Below are positions 33,059 through 42,628 of a stretch of DNA of 64,000 nucleotides, piece by piece (within the stretch, counting starts at the first letter, position 1; each line of letters begins with the position of its first letter). The stretch comes from Mesostigma viride. Lineage: Eukaryota; Streptophyta; Mesostigmatophyceae; Mesostigmatales; Mesostigmataceae. The translations under genes were made by a program, and so were the position numbers. The DNA lies in assembly GCA_009746045.1 (NCBI GenBank), contig RPFO01000154.1, forward strand, positions 6,457,538-6,521,537, given 5' to 3'. The notes below the pieces were generated by a model. That model was not told the DNA's origin and ran no database searches. It saw only the letters and a list, made by a program, of their open reading frames with translations.

Positions 33059-34108
33059 TTAATTAATGCGCTTACCCGGGGTCTCGAATTGCTTAGTCTC
33101 CTGGACGATGGTGCTGTTCCACACCGCGCTCCTCGCCTTCAGTTGAGCCGGCGTGTAGTCCTCGTCGAGGCTGAAGTCGCCGGGCTGGAGCAGACGACGT
33201 GCTCCCAGCACGAGGCGTTTGTCGTGCATGGAGGCCATGGTGACGACGACCAGGCCCGGAGGGCCTGGCAGCCGAATGGCTCGTTCAATGACAACACGGT
33301 TCTGGAGCTGCATCTTCCCCAGAAACGCTGGGCCGCGCAGCTCCTCGGCAAGTGAGTGTGCTGTCTCATGTGCTGCCGCGCCTGTCTGGAAGCCTTTGAT
33401 TACCATATTGCGCTGGCGTTGCTGCACTGCATTCTGGGTGACCGCAGCGGTAGCTGCAGACTTGGCCGCCTGTTGAACGATGGTGGTCAACTGCTTGCCG
33501 GTGACGTCGGCAAACGTGGTAGTTTTGGCGGGGGCTGCCATGGCTTTCTTCAGCTCCAGCAATTGTGCCGTCGCAGCTGCAGACGCCTCCGTCAGGACCT
33601 TAATGTCGCCCTGCACGGTCGTAAAAGACTGTGCGACGTCCTGCAGCTGCACGTTAACATCGGTCGCGGGGGCTGGCCTGGCGATGGTCGTCGCCGGCAG
33701 CTCGACAAGTTCAGGGCAGCACGAAATAAGACAGGCAAGCCGACGCTGGCGCTCATCCCAATGAGGCCATTCATCCGAAGCAGCCTCCATAACCTGGCCG
33801 CTCTTAGGGTGGCGAATCGGGGCGTCGTTGTCGTTGCGGAGCTTCAGCACGCTTGTCACAGCGGCGTCATTGTAGGCGAGTAAGGTATCGATGTCTGCCA
33901 GGCTCAAACGCTGGCCTGACATGTAGAATGAGGAAGAAATGGCGTCCGGCAAGGAGGTTTCAGCAGCTATCGGAGTTGCTTCCGAAGTCTTGGATCGCTT
34001 GTTAGCGGCGTTCTTGGCGACGACAATGTCGTGGGCGATTTTGTTTGCAGCAATCTGGGCATCAATAGAATCGGCGGCAAGAGCTGAAGACGATGCGGGG
34101 ACCTCCAT
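33059..34108 (-). CDS. LINE ORF1-like protein, 349 aa
   Basis: Open frame inside the CACTA-like element. I chose the ATG at 34108; the frame runs a little further upstream. N-terminus Ala/Ser-rich. Central AATAQLLELKKAMAAPAK and VQQAAKSAATAAVTQNAVQ look helical. RRM-like RNMVIKGFQTGAAAHETAHS…LAEEL…VVIERAIRLP…VVVTMASMHDKRLVLGARR, then DFSLDEDYTPAQLKARSAVW, parallel to the ORF1 at 25308 (LADEL…VLLTFPSPEDKQRFLSRRKR…TLDDDLTPAQ). It lacks the C-terminal KVYWRG block and ends at KRIN next to an attaattaat tail (33057-33067), so the protein is shortened. A different ORF1 subfamily, no adjacent RT. Confidence 0.7.
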   Translation of the reverse strand: MEVPASSSALAADSIDAQIAANKIAHDIVVAKNAANKRSKTSEATPIAAETSLPDAISSSFYMSGQRLSLADIDTLLAYNDAAVTSVLKLRNDNDAPIRHPKSGQVMEAASDEWPHWDERQRRLACLISCCPELVELPATTIARPAPATDVNVQLQDVAQSFTTVQGDIKVLTEASAAATAQLLELKKAMAAPAKTTTFADVTGKQLTTIVQQAAKSAATAAVTQNAVQQRQRNMVIKGFQTGAAAHETAHSLAEELRGPAFLGKMQLQNRVVIERAIRLPGPPGLVVVTMASMHDKRLVLGARRLLQPGDFSLDEDYTPAQLKARSAVWNSTIVQETKQFETPGKRIN

Positions 34109-34322
34109 AGCTACGTTTAATAGCACCTAGACGAGGGCAGGGGGCGCAGGCACACTGATCACGTGCGTGGTGCCGCCATAATGTGCAGAAAAATAGCGAG
34201 ATCTGCTGGGCAGGCCGCTGGCGATAACTTGCGAAATCCTGGGCGATGGCTGCCAAAAATTAGATCGGCGTGTTCGTCATCAAAAGGCGAGTCTATTGCA
34301 ATTTACCCGACCAAATTTCATC

Positions 34323-35100
34323 ATGGATGGATGGAGGGAGGGAGGGAGGGAGGGAGGGAGGGAGGGAGGGAGGAGGGAGGGAGGGAGGGAGGGAGGGAGG
34401 GAGGGAGGGAGGGAGGGAGGGAGGGAGGGAGGGAGGAGGAGGGAGGGAGGGAGGGAGGGAGGAGGGAGGGAGGGAGGGAGGGAGGGAGGGAGGGAGGGAG
34501 GGAGGGAGGGAGGGAGGGAGGGAGGGAGGGAGGGAGGGAGGAGGGAGGGAGGGAGGGAGGGAGGAGGGAGGGAGGGAGGGAGGGAGGGAGGAGGGAGGGA
34601 GGGAGGGAGGGAGGGAGGGAGGAGGAGGGAGGAGGAGGGAGGGAGGGAGGGAGGGAGGGAGGGAGGGAGGGAGGGAGGGAGGGAGGAGGGAGGGAGGGAG
34701 GGAGGGAGGGAGGGAGGAGGGAGGAGGAGGAGGGAGGGAGGGAGGGAGGGGAGGAGGGAGGGAGGGAGGGAGGGAGGGAGGAGGGAGGGAGGGAGGGAGG
34801 GAGGAGGGAGGGAGGGAGGGAGGGAGGGAGGGAGGGAGGGAGGGAGGGAGGAGGGAGGGAGGGAGGGAGGGGAGGGAGGAGGGAGGGAGGGAGGGAGGGA
34901 GGGAGGGAGGGAGGGAGGGAGGGAGGGAGGGAGGGAGGGAGGGAGGGAGGGAGGGAGGGAGGGAGGGAGGGAGGGAGGAGGGAGGAGGAGGGAGGGAGGG
35001 AGGGAGGAGGGAGGGAGGGAGGGAGGAGGGAGGGGAGGGGAGGGAGGGAGGGAGGGAGGAGGGAGGGAGGGAGGGAGGGAGGGAGGGAGGGAGGGAGGGA
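34323..35100 (+). repeat. (GGGA)n tract, about 780 bp
   Basis: Nearly pure GGGA with occasional GGA slips, all purine on one strand. It should form G-quadruplexes and triplex DNA. It translates as REGG repeats in all three frames, giving spurious ORFs of about 300 codons. Confidence 0.98.
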
Positions 35101-35168
35101 GGGATGGATGGATGGATGGATGGATGGATGGATGGATGGATGGATGGATGGATGGATGGATGGATGTT
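35101..35168 (+). repeat. (GATG)n tract
   Basis: About 16 GATG/GGAT units directly after the GGGA tract. A few gatg units also start that tract (34323-34332), so the GGGA array has grown inside a GATG array. Confidence 0.97.
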
Positions 35169-35850
35169 CTTAATTAATTAATTAATTAATGGTCAAATTA
35201 AAGGCAATCATGGTACATGAAGCGAGACAAATCATGCCTGGACGCATGGCGATGTAAGAGCCCCCCCTCCCCCATGCCAGGAGGAAGGGGTGCGTGACTG
35301 AGTAGAGTAGTTAGGATTTTGTATTAAGAGAGACAACTTTGTATATTATCAAGGAGACAACTTGTATATAAGATTAGAGTGAGATCAGCTAGTCTTCGCG
35401 GCTCAGTTCTAATGCACCCACCCCCATCAGTCCATGGAATACGTGCTCCTGCTCCAGATCCTTAATTAAGGCCAAAATGAGTCCCTTCCAAACAACGTTT
35501 GCACTTAGATAGTTAGACGAATTATGCCCGACGAAGCTGGAACTTAACAGCCACAATGAATTACGGTTGTTCAGACCTTGTACAACGCCTCAGGGCATTT
35601 GGAGCCCTGAATGGTAACAAATGCTAACAAGGTAGTGTTGCTATCAATAATGATTTTAAAAATTAATATGATGTCATTAATTAATTAATTAGTTATCAAC
35701 ATCACTCCGTTGGGAGTAAATGTAGCACATATCCCTGAGAAGGGGCATATGGCTTTTAATACATTCTAGGCTACTTCATGCAAGGGTGGGAATGTAAGCT
35801 ACCCCTGCTCTAGGTGCACCAGGGCACCTGCACCACCATGTCATATTACA
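35169..35850. mobile_element. LINE 3'-UTR debris
   Basis: 35169-35190 is an (AATT)n tail. 35264-35475 resembles the LINE 3' UTR at 45890-46010 (gactgagtagagtagttagg). 35675-35850 is a family-A 3' end on the minus strand (attaattaattagttatcaa, then the actccgttgggagt hairpin). The pieces overlap several insertion events that I cannot separate. Confidence 0.65.
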
Positions 35851-36120
35851 ACCAAAACTGGTCGTCATCATGCAAGCATCTGAAGCATGGTCGCAAAACT
35901 TCGTGTGCAAAATCTCATGTCATAAGGAGCCCAACATTATGACAATTGCCAGGCTTTGTAAAGATTTTTGATTTAACGATGACTACAGCACAAACAGTGA
36001 GCGAAACCCTGGTGCATGTGAATGCCTGAGTGGCGACTGTTCCTAACAGAATGCAAGATGTAAGGTAGACATTGCGAGTATGCCACAAATGTGTGATGTG
36101 CAGTGCACATGCATGTGAGC

Positions 36121-36175
36121 TACCATGGTCCGGATTCTCCCGATTTCTGGCCTGCGCTGGTTGTCTCCTTGATGT
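36121..36175 (+). mobile_element. SINE1 3'-end fragment, 55 bp
   Basis: taccatggtccggattctcc … tggttgtctccttgat, one end of SINE1 only, in the orientation expected of a 5'-truncated insertion. No clear TSD. Confidence 0.75.
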
Positions 36176-36389
36176 ATACCCCATGACACCATACTTCTAA
36201 ACTACTTAAGAACCTTGGCACATTGCAAAATGGGAAAGAAAGCTGAACAATACATGCAACATCACTCACTAACACAGCCATGTGATTGCTACCAACACGT
36301 ACCATGTACGTCCTGTGTGAAATTATTGGCAACGACACGCCAAGCAAACGCCAAGGTATAGTATAACTGCGACAGGCTGGCACATGTCA

Positions 36390-37257
36390 CCTGGCATCCA
36401 CGTATGCTCACCCCAAGGCATTGGCATATCCCCATGTCTATATCCGTTGCCCTTTGTGCGTACCGAGTCACCCATGCAGTCACCCACCCATGCATCCACC
36501 TGGCCCACCCACACAAGTACTCATACACTTGCGCACCTGAGTACCCAGCCACCCACTGGTCCACCCACCCGGTGACCCAGCCAGCCAGCCACGCACCTAC
36601 TAAACCAACCTATCTAACCACTCGTGCACCCAGGCACCCAGCCACATACCCACCCACTGGGACATCCACCCACCCAGCTAGCCACATATGCAATCTACCC
36701 ACCTAGGCAATAAGGAGGCATTCACCCATCCTTTTATCCAGGCACCCATTACTAAAACCACGCAGCCACCTAACCACCCAGCCAGCTGGCCCCATGTGTG
36801 CCCACCGGGCCGCCCACCCCTGACCCACCCACGCCCCTTCCCACTCGACCACTCTTTCCCCCCATACCCTTATACCCACCGACCTGCACCCACTCACCCT
36901 CACACATCCACATCCTCTCAGCCAGTCACCCACCCATCTCACCCCTAACATGCACAGCCCTCCACCCGCGATAGGTGAGTCGATCCCAACTACAAAACCA
37001 CCCACCCACCCATATCCGTGCACCCACCCACCCATCTACCTTCCCCATCGCTCACCCCACCCACTTCTAATCACAGCTACACATCCACCCGCCACAAACC
37101 AACGGTGCAAATCCTCCAGCCCATGAAACAGTTTCACTCAGGCATCCAACAATGCACCCACCTAGGAGTTCCCAAACCCCGTCGATCCCCCAGCCACCTG
37201 GCGATTCACTTATAAGCAACCACCCTTGCACCCATCCACCCACCATAACCACCCACC
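36390..37257 (+). repeat. CCACCC-rich low-complexity DNA
   Basis: Irregular cacccacc/ccagccac repeats. No coding support; open frames here are compositional. Confidence 0.7.
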
Positions 37258-37390
37258 CACCCTCCCTCCCTCCCTCCCTCCCTCCCTCCCTCCCTCCCTC
37301 CCTCCCTCCCTCCCTCCCTCCCTCCCTCCCTCCCTCCCTCCCTCCCTCCCTCCCTCCCTCCCTCCCTCCCTCCCTCCCTCCCTCCCTCCC
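37258..37390 (+). repeat. (CCCT)n tract
   Basis: About 33 CCCT units, the complement of the GGGA motif at 34323. Confidence 0.98.
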
Positions 37391-37399
37391 GCCACCCCA

Positions 37400-38220
37400 C
37401 CCACCCACCCTCTCCAACTGCATGTGGACTGCCTCTCCCAGCGACTCGGCCAGCCGTTTGAGTGTGTTTGGGACCATATGCTGATGCCCATGGATATTAC
37501 GCGCGCCATCAACCAGGCAACACCAGTGACACTTGAGCTCCTTGTTATCCTTCTCATCGGATGTACTGACGACACCCTGCACAATTACAGCTCACAAGGC
37601 AACTAACATGCTGGAGGAACGCATCCGCCGCAGTGGACGTCAGTAACGGATGTTGCAATGTTGCTGGAGGGAGGTCAATCGACCGCACCCGTACATACAA
37701 GGGGCAATTATTGATGCGTCATACCCAAAACAGGAAGAAAATGTGGCACAAATAACCTTGCCATCAACATGGATGGACGGAGTTGGAGACCAACTGCAGC
37801 GCGGCATTCGCAAGGGCACAGGCTGTGTTGTTCAGCAGGTCCACCGCTGGACTGCCCGATGCCGAGTCCAGGTTCTTCCTTACACAAACTCTCCACAAGC
37901 GTGATTGTCGCGTCCTTGGCTGCCAACTGCGGAAAGGAGGCCAGTGCTCGCTTCAGCAGGAACTCGGCAATTGCAATCACGGTGGGCCCTGGCACGATTT
38001 GCAGGCCTACACATGCTTGCCCCGCATGTGCCTCCCCCACGTGTGCATCCACCGCAGTTGACGTGCTTGCTCGCAGCTCCCACTACCGCTGGCTTCGTTG
38101 CCATGTTCCTCCACCCGTTGCCTCTTGCATCTTAGCTGTTCCTCGCGCTTCTCCGCAGCCTCTCTTTCCCTCTCTTCCTCTCTCTTTTCTGCTGCCGTTC
38201 ATGCCTTGCTCCAGATATAG
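37400..38220 (-). CDS. Candidate exons of an unidentified gene inside the CACTA-like element
   Basis: Three minus-strand blocks look coding. About 38195-38070: charged coiled coil (AAEKREEEREREAAEKREEQ). About 38040-37888: VPGPTVIAIAEFLLKRALAS…TITLVESL followed by a GTAAGG donor. About 37566-37410: a CAG acceptor, then VVSTSDEKDNKELKCHWCCL…NIHGHQHMVPNTLKRLAESLG and a GTGGGT donor. The last has a CxxC…HxHxH arrangement that could bind zinc. The reading frame between blocks is not proved. It may be transposase-related or a captured host gene; I recognise no family. Confidence 0.3.
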
Positions 38221-38429
38221 ATGTGGCTGCATAGGCGTTCAATCTGCATCACAGAATTGGACGATATGCACGTCAAAGGAAAGCCAACCAAGCAGCAACA
38301 TTACCAACAACGTAGCGGGAGGGTCAGTGCAGAGGCCAGCAACATAACTGCCTTAGTCTTGTACTCACTCTTCGTCAATTAACGCGTCTTCTACGTCTTC
38401 CACAGTGTGCATGCGTAGCTAGCCAGCTA

Positions 38430-38752
38430 TGTCGCGGTTTACGATCCAGTTAACGATAACGGCTCCGTAACCACCCCAGTACCTAATATTGGGGCAGCTA
38501 TGGCGCCGTAACCACTACCTGACCCGTCCCGTATACCCCAACGTAACCTGAACCGAAGCCGTTCACGCCCCCGTAAACATAACCGGCTCAGTTACTGGGC
38601 CGTACCGAATCTCGGGGCCAATATTCCGAATGGTACCGTAACCGGTCCGGTAACCCAAACCGCCAACGAATACGGACCCGTAACCTGGCCCGTCGAAGTT
38701 ACCGGGCAGGTTACGGGGGCGTCGAAGTTACCGGACAGGTTACGGGGGCTTC
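38430..38752. repeat. Right subterminal GTTACCGG repeat array
   Basis: Motifs gtaaccggtccggtaac, gttaccggacaggttacg and aagttaccgggcaggttac in both orientations, mirroring the left array of the element. Confidence 0.85.
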
Positions 38753-38768
38753 AAATTAACTCCTAGTG

Positions 38769-39530
38769 TCGCGGCTGGCACGCTTTACACCAATACGTAC
38801 CGGGCCATGTGGCGCAAGCTAGCCCTTGGGCAAGATAGAGAGACAGGTCCTGCATGGCTGGTCCTCCCTGTTCTCACGTACGGGGCCGAGACGTGGACCC
38901 TCACTGCGGATCTTGCCAGAAAGCTGGACGGCGCGGTCACGAACATGCTGCAATCCATTTTTCGTCAGTGTAGGATACACTGCTCATGTTCGCAGTGAGG
39001 ACTTGTACCTCGGCATGCCATATATCACCAGCGGCGCCTAGCTGCAGCTAGTAGGGCACTTAGCTCGCACCAACCAGGTAGACACATCACGTGGCCCCCC
39101 GGCCTGCGGGACTGCGCCCAGCTCAGCCTGGCCGGCATGCACCTCCTTACGTGGCCGAGCCGGGCCCGCAATGCTAGACGCCGCAAGGCCCACATTAATT
39201 TTCAAGGAACAGCTAGTAGAGGACATGGGGGGGCTAGGCCTCCTCTCCGTGATTTGGAACATGCAAGATGATGGATCGACAAGGCCAAGTGGGCCCAGAT
39301 CATAGAGGACAACGAACCCCCTCCCGCGTGTCTGCAAACACGGGAAGCACGCTAGACAGGACCCCTAGGGTACAGGAGCTTAGATATAATAGAGTTGGCT
39401 TGATGTTGTAGACAGATTAGACCGGTAGGTTTGCATGTCCCCATCCATCCATCTGTCCATCCATCCATCGGAGTTTATGCTCCATGACTCCCCAACGGGA
39501 GCACGAGTTTAATTAATTAAATAGTTAATT
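38769..39530 (+). pseudogene. LINE ORF2 copy 2, segment 3 and 3' end
   Basis: AAGTLYTNTYRAMWRKLAL, LPVLTYGAETWTLTADLARK, then frameshifted LVGHLARTNQVDTSRGPP. Followed by a 3' UTR (ggacccctagggta), the family-B hairpin tccatgactccccaacggga (39482-39501) and an AATTAA tail. The 3' end matches 46895-47058. Confidence 0.85.
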
Positions 39531-39589
39531 TACTTACTGTAATAGAATCGATGAGACAACCAGCACAGGCCAGAAATCTGATGTACACA

Positions 39590-39790
39590 CTTAGTACAAC
39601 CAGCGCAACGCCCTACATTAGAGTCTTTGTATCGATCAGGGTATGCCTCGCATTTCGGACGAGATTCGGCAGCGTAGGATAGTGACAATTATAGCATTCG
39701 TAGGACATCTTACTCGCACCAGTCAGGTAAACACCGCCCTCGGTCTGGCCGGCCCCCAGCGGCTTGGCCAACCAGGGCGGCATACACATC
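39590..39790 (+). pseudogene. LINE ORF2 C-terminal fragment
   Basis: SDEIRQRRI…IAFVGHLTRTSQVNTALGLA and GPQRLGQPGRH match copy 1 at 22650-22780 with a short insertion (gtgacaatta) in the middle. No tail is visible. Confidence 0.75.
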
Positions 39791-40076
39791 ACCTAAAAAC
39801 GGCCTTTTTTGTTACATGGGGTCATATCTCCCACACATATAGTCAGATCGGGGTGCCATTCTGGACTTAAGGTCCCCCTAGGACCCTGTTCACATCACAT
39901 AAATTGGGGGGCCAACTGACCTATTTTTAGCATCAAACCGTGACGTGGAAAAGTGCAAAAAACGATGTTTTCCAGGCATAAGGAGGCATAGCAGCCACAC
40001 ACAAGTAGTAAATGCAGTCCAATTCAGCTGGAAATGGTCATGCTTATTAATTTATATCCAAAGACAAAAACCGCCC
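39791..40076. other. No feature recognised
   Basis: About 290 bp of sequence without repeats or coding signal. It ends at the TTAA target of the next element. Confidence 0.5.
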
Positions 40077-40080
40077 TTAA

Positions 40081-41779
40081 CCCCTAAATGGGCAGAAATA
40101 CTGCCGATGCATCGGCTGTAACTTCACAATTTTGCAAACCAAATGCCATCCAACCCACCCATATCCAATGGCTGTCCTTGGGGGCCAAGCATGTCCATGA
40201 GTTGCCCTTCGGGTTGGTATATCACAACCTTACATATATGCAGGTTAGGCCATGTATAACTGCCGTCAAAGTCAGGGGGGTCAAGACGAGCGTTTTCATT
40301 TTTGGTAGAATGTGCATTTTGAATTATGTTGTAAGAGCTAGGCACCTACCACTTCAGGGATGATAAAAAATTAGTTGCTGAACAGTTTGAGCCATTGGGG
40401 TCATCATTTGGGTGGGTATACCAGCAGTTACACCCAGTACAGCCCATAGGGGTACCGTTGGTAAAAAGCAACCAAGGGGGTAGGAGTGGGCATACTACCT
40501 ACTAATACCTACTAATATGGCCCCCAACCATGCCACACAATACATTTCCCTTCCACAATGATGGGGAAACATAACTGCATCATCACACTGCCCTTACATG
40601 GCACCTATGTGCAGGTGCCACCTTGTCCATGCACGTAGGTAACGTGGTACGGATACCCTACGCAAGGCATGCATTCTAGGAGGCAGCCACCAACAAACTA
40701 GTGATTTTAAGCCTATTTCAGCTTGCCCTAGCAAGGATAAACTAGGCCTAAGCTGCTATAGCTTGCCAGGTGATGGCCAGCACACCTGGTGGCACATGCT
40801 GACAATGGGAAGCTTCTACTCACCGGTTACATGCTTGATGATGCCACAGAGACCAGCCAACTGCCTCACACTCATGCAATATGTGTGTGGGAAATGTATA
40901 ACAAACATATATGGAGGTATTCAAACCCATACAGCCTCTAAAACTTATCACCATCACCCTGTGGCAGGTCAACTGACTGATGGAAGCATCTAAGAAGGGT
41001 GTTTTAGAAAGGGGCCAGGCCAGGGTCAAGAAAGAGCATGAATAATGCAAAAAGAATGTGCTACACAAGCTAGAACGTATATATAAACGTCAAACATCGA
41101 TAGGAAAACGATGCTTAAGCTTTACCAGGCATGGATGGCGTTACCTTGGCCCAGGCGGTGGCCGCAAAATGGGGCATTTCGGCACACCAAAGTTGTGCAG
41201 CATGGTCGCTGGATTCGGCGATTTCTGGCCACCCTTGCACGTTTACGACTACTATGTATCATAAAAAGTACAAAGAAACCAATATATCCTTTAAAATACG
41301 CCGTAAAGGTATTGCTGTCAACGTTTCTATCGTCCGGCCTGATCGCAGTTTTTTCCAGCAAGAACGCTGCCGAAACCTATCAAATGGCATTCCCGCGAAC
41401 CAAAAATTGGCCTGTATCATCTTTAGGACGTATAAAATCAATATCTTAAGTTTGGCCAGAAAATTCGAACGCAAACGTAAATGCCATGCGTGGGCGCAAG
41501 CCGCCATGGCCAGGTCGTCGTTTTCCGGAATGCACGTTGTACGCGAAAAAGTACCCTGACCCCTTGTACTTTGACCGACCAGAACACCTCTATAACTTTG
41601 TCAGAAGTATGCAAACCCTAGTACCATGCTGTGAGGAAAATTATAAACTTTCGATCTTCTCAGCTAAACTTTTCCTAATTCTCAATAGTTTTCGCGGCAT
41701 TTGGTCCCCCGAGAAGGGGCCGACGTGTCGGCTGTAACTCAGTTTTAGGCGGAAAATCGGCAGCCAGACCATTTAGGGG
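40081..41779. mobile_element. piggyBac-like non-autonomous element, copy 1
   Basis: 1699 bp between TTAA sites (40077-40080 and 41780-41783) with inverted termini CCCCTAAATGG. TTAA duplication and C-rich termini are piggyBac traits. Next to each terminus is a small palindrome followed by tgtaact (gccgatgcatcggc left, gccgacgtgtcggc right). No transposase motif; the longest ORF is 142 codons. The copy starting at 62843 is nearly identical beyond the first 150 bp, so activity was recent. Confidence 0.75.
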
Positions 41780-41971
41780 TTAAGTATGCAATGTAGGACC
41801 AAACTATGTGCTATAATTCTGGCATACATGAGCCAAAACACCGTTTTAGTGCATTATTTTCAAACTTATGAAGCCCCTGCCAGCACATATGCGGCCCAAT
41901 CATGCCAGAATTCGTCACATTAATAGCACAATACTTGAATTTACACTAGAACACAAGTTGGACATATTAGG

Positions 41972-42621
41972 AGTGATTTATCTAGTACCAAATCCGAAAG
42001 GCTTGCATCACTCCCCGGACAGGAGAACTTTTGCGGATGACTGTAGGTGTAAGTTGGCGATGCCATGGTAACCGGAGACGTCCGTCCTATAGTCAGCAAA
42101 ATTGGTGCGAGAGGTCCCCAGTTCGATTCCGGTCGGATTCATTTGCAGATCGCGTTTTCCGCGTTTTCCGCGGCCTGGCACTGAACGCAAAGGTTTTCAC
42201 CTTTGCGGAGTGTCTGATCAGAATATACGCTTGGCTGATTTCGATAGTACCGGCTACGCCCCCTTCTACTAACAAGAAGGATTCAGCCGTGTTCAGCCCG
42301 TCTCACGGTGCGAGACTGAACAAGTCTCGCGTGCAGACACGTGTGTAGTACTCCTACACACAGATCTCGAGTGATTTATCTAGTACCAAATCCGAAAGGC
42401 TTGCATCACTCCCCGGACAGGAGAACTTTTGCGGATGACTGTAGGTGTAAGTTGGCGATGCCATGGTAACCGGAGACGTCCGTCCTATAGTCAGCAAAAT
42501 TGGTGCGAGAGGTCCCCAGTTCGATTCCGGTCGGATTCATTTGCAGATCGCGTTTTCCGCGTTTTCCGCGGCCTGGCACTGAACGCAAAGGTTTTCACCT
42601 TTGCGGAGTGTCTGATCAGAA
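41972..42621 (+). mobile_element. SINE2 dimer (two 250-bp repeats around a 145-bp spacer)
   Basis: Two direct copies (41972-42226 and 42370-42624) nearly identical, each with B-box agttcgattcc and the SINE2 3' end gatcagaa. The whole is flanked by tattagg (41965-41971 and 42622-42628). The spacer holds a strong hairpin (gttcagcccgtctc…gagactgaac). It could be read as a miniature LTR element, but the shared 3' end with SINE2 and the TSD position favour a dimeric SINE. Confidence 0.75.
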
Positions 42622-42628
42622 TATTAGG

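Larger units (their letters stand above)
28827..38768. mobile_element. CACTA-like (En/Spm-type) DNA transposon, 9942 bp
   Basis: Both ends read CACTAGGAGTTAATTT as inverted repeats (16 bp perfect). The flanks are tc on both sides (28825-28826 and 38769-38770), and removing the element plus one tc rejoins LINE ORF2 in frame (…NQRISL + AAGTLYTNTYRAMWRKL…). Inside each end lie arrays of short gttaccgg/ccggtaac motifs in both orientations, as expected for subterminal transposase-binding repeats of CACTA elements. CACTA elements usually make 3-bp TSDs; here 2 bp fits the reading frame, a point against a simple assignment. I found no recognisable transposase, so it is probably non-autonomous or its gene is decayed. 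Its interior is stuffed with satellites and retroelement pieces. Confidence 0.75.

Noticed and set aside
34163-35181. Three overlapping ORFs of about 300 codons made of REGG repeats
   Set aside because: All frames of a GGGA tract are open; no non-repetitive protein sequence.
41131-41559. 142-codon ORF as piggyBac transposase
   Set aside because: Too short and lacking the expected catalytic aspartate motifs; the element looks non-autonomous.
41972-42624. Definite LTR retrotransposon (TRIM)
   Set aside because: No clear primer-binding site or polypurine tract, and the 3' end is shared with SINE2 copies; kept only as an alternative.
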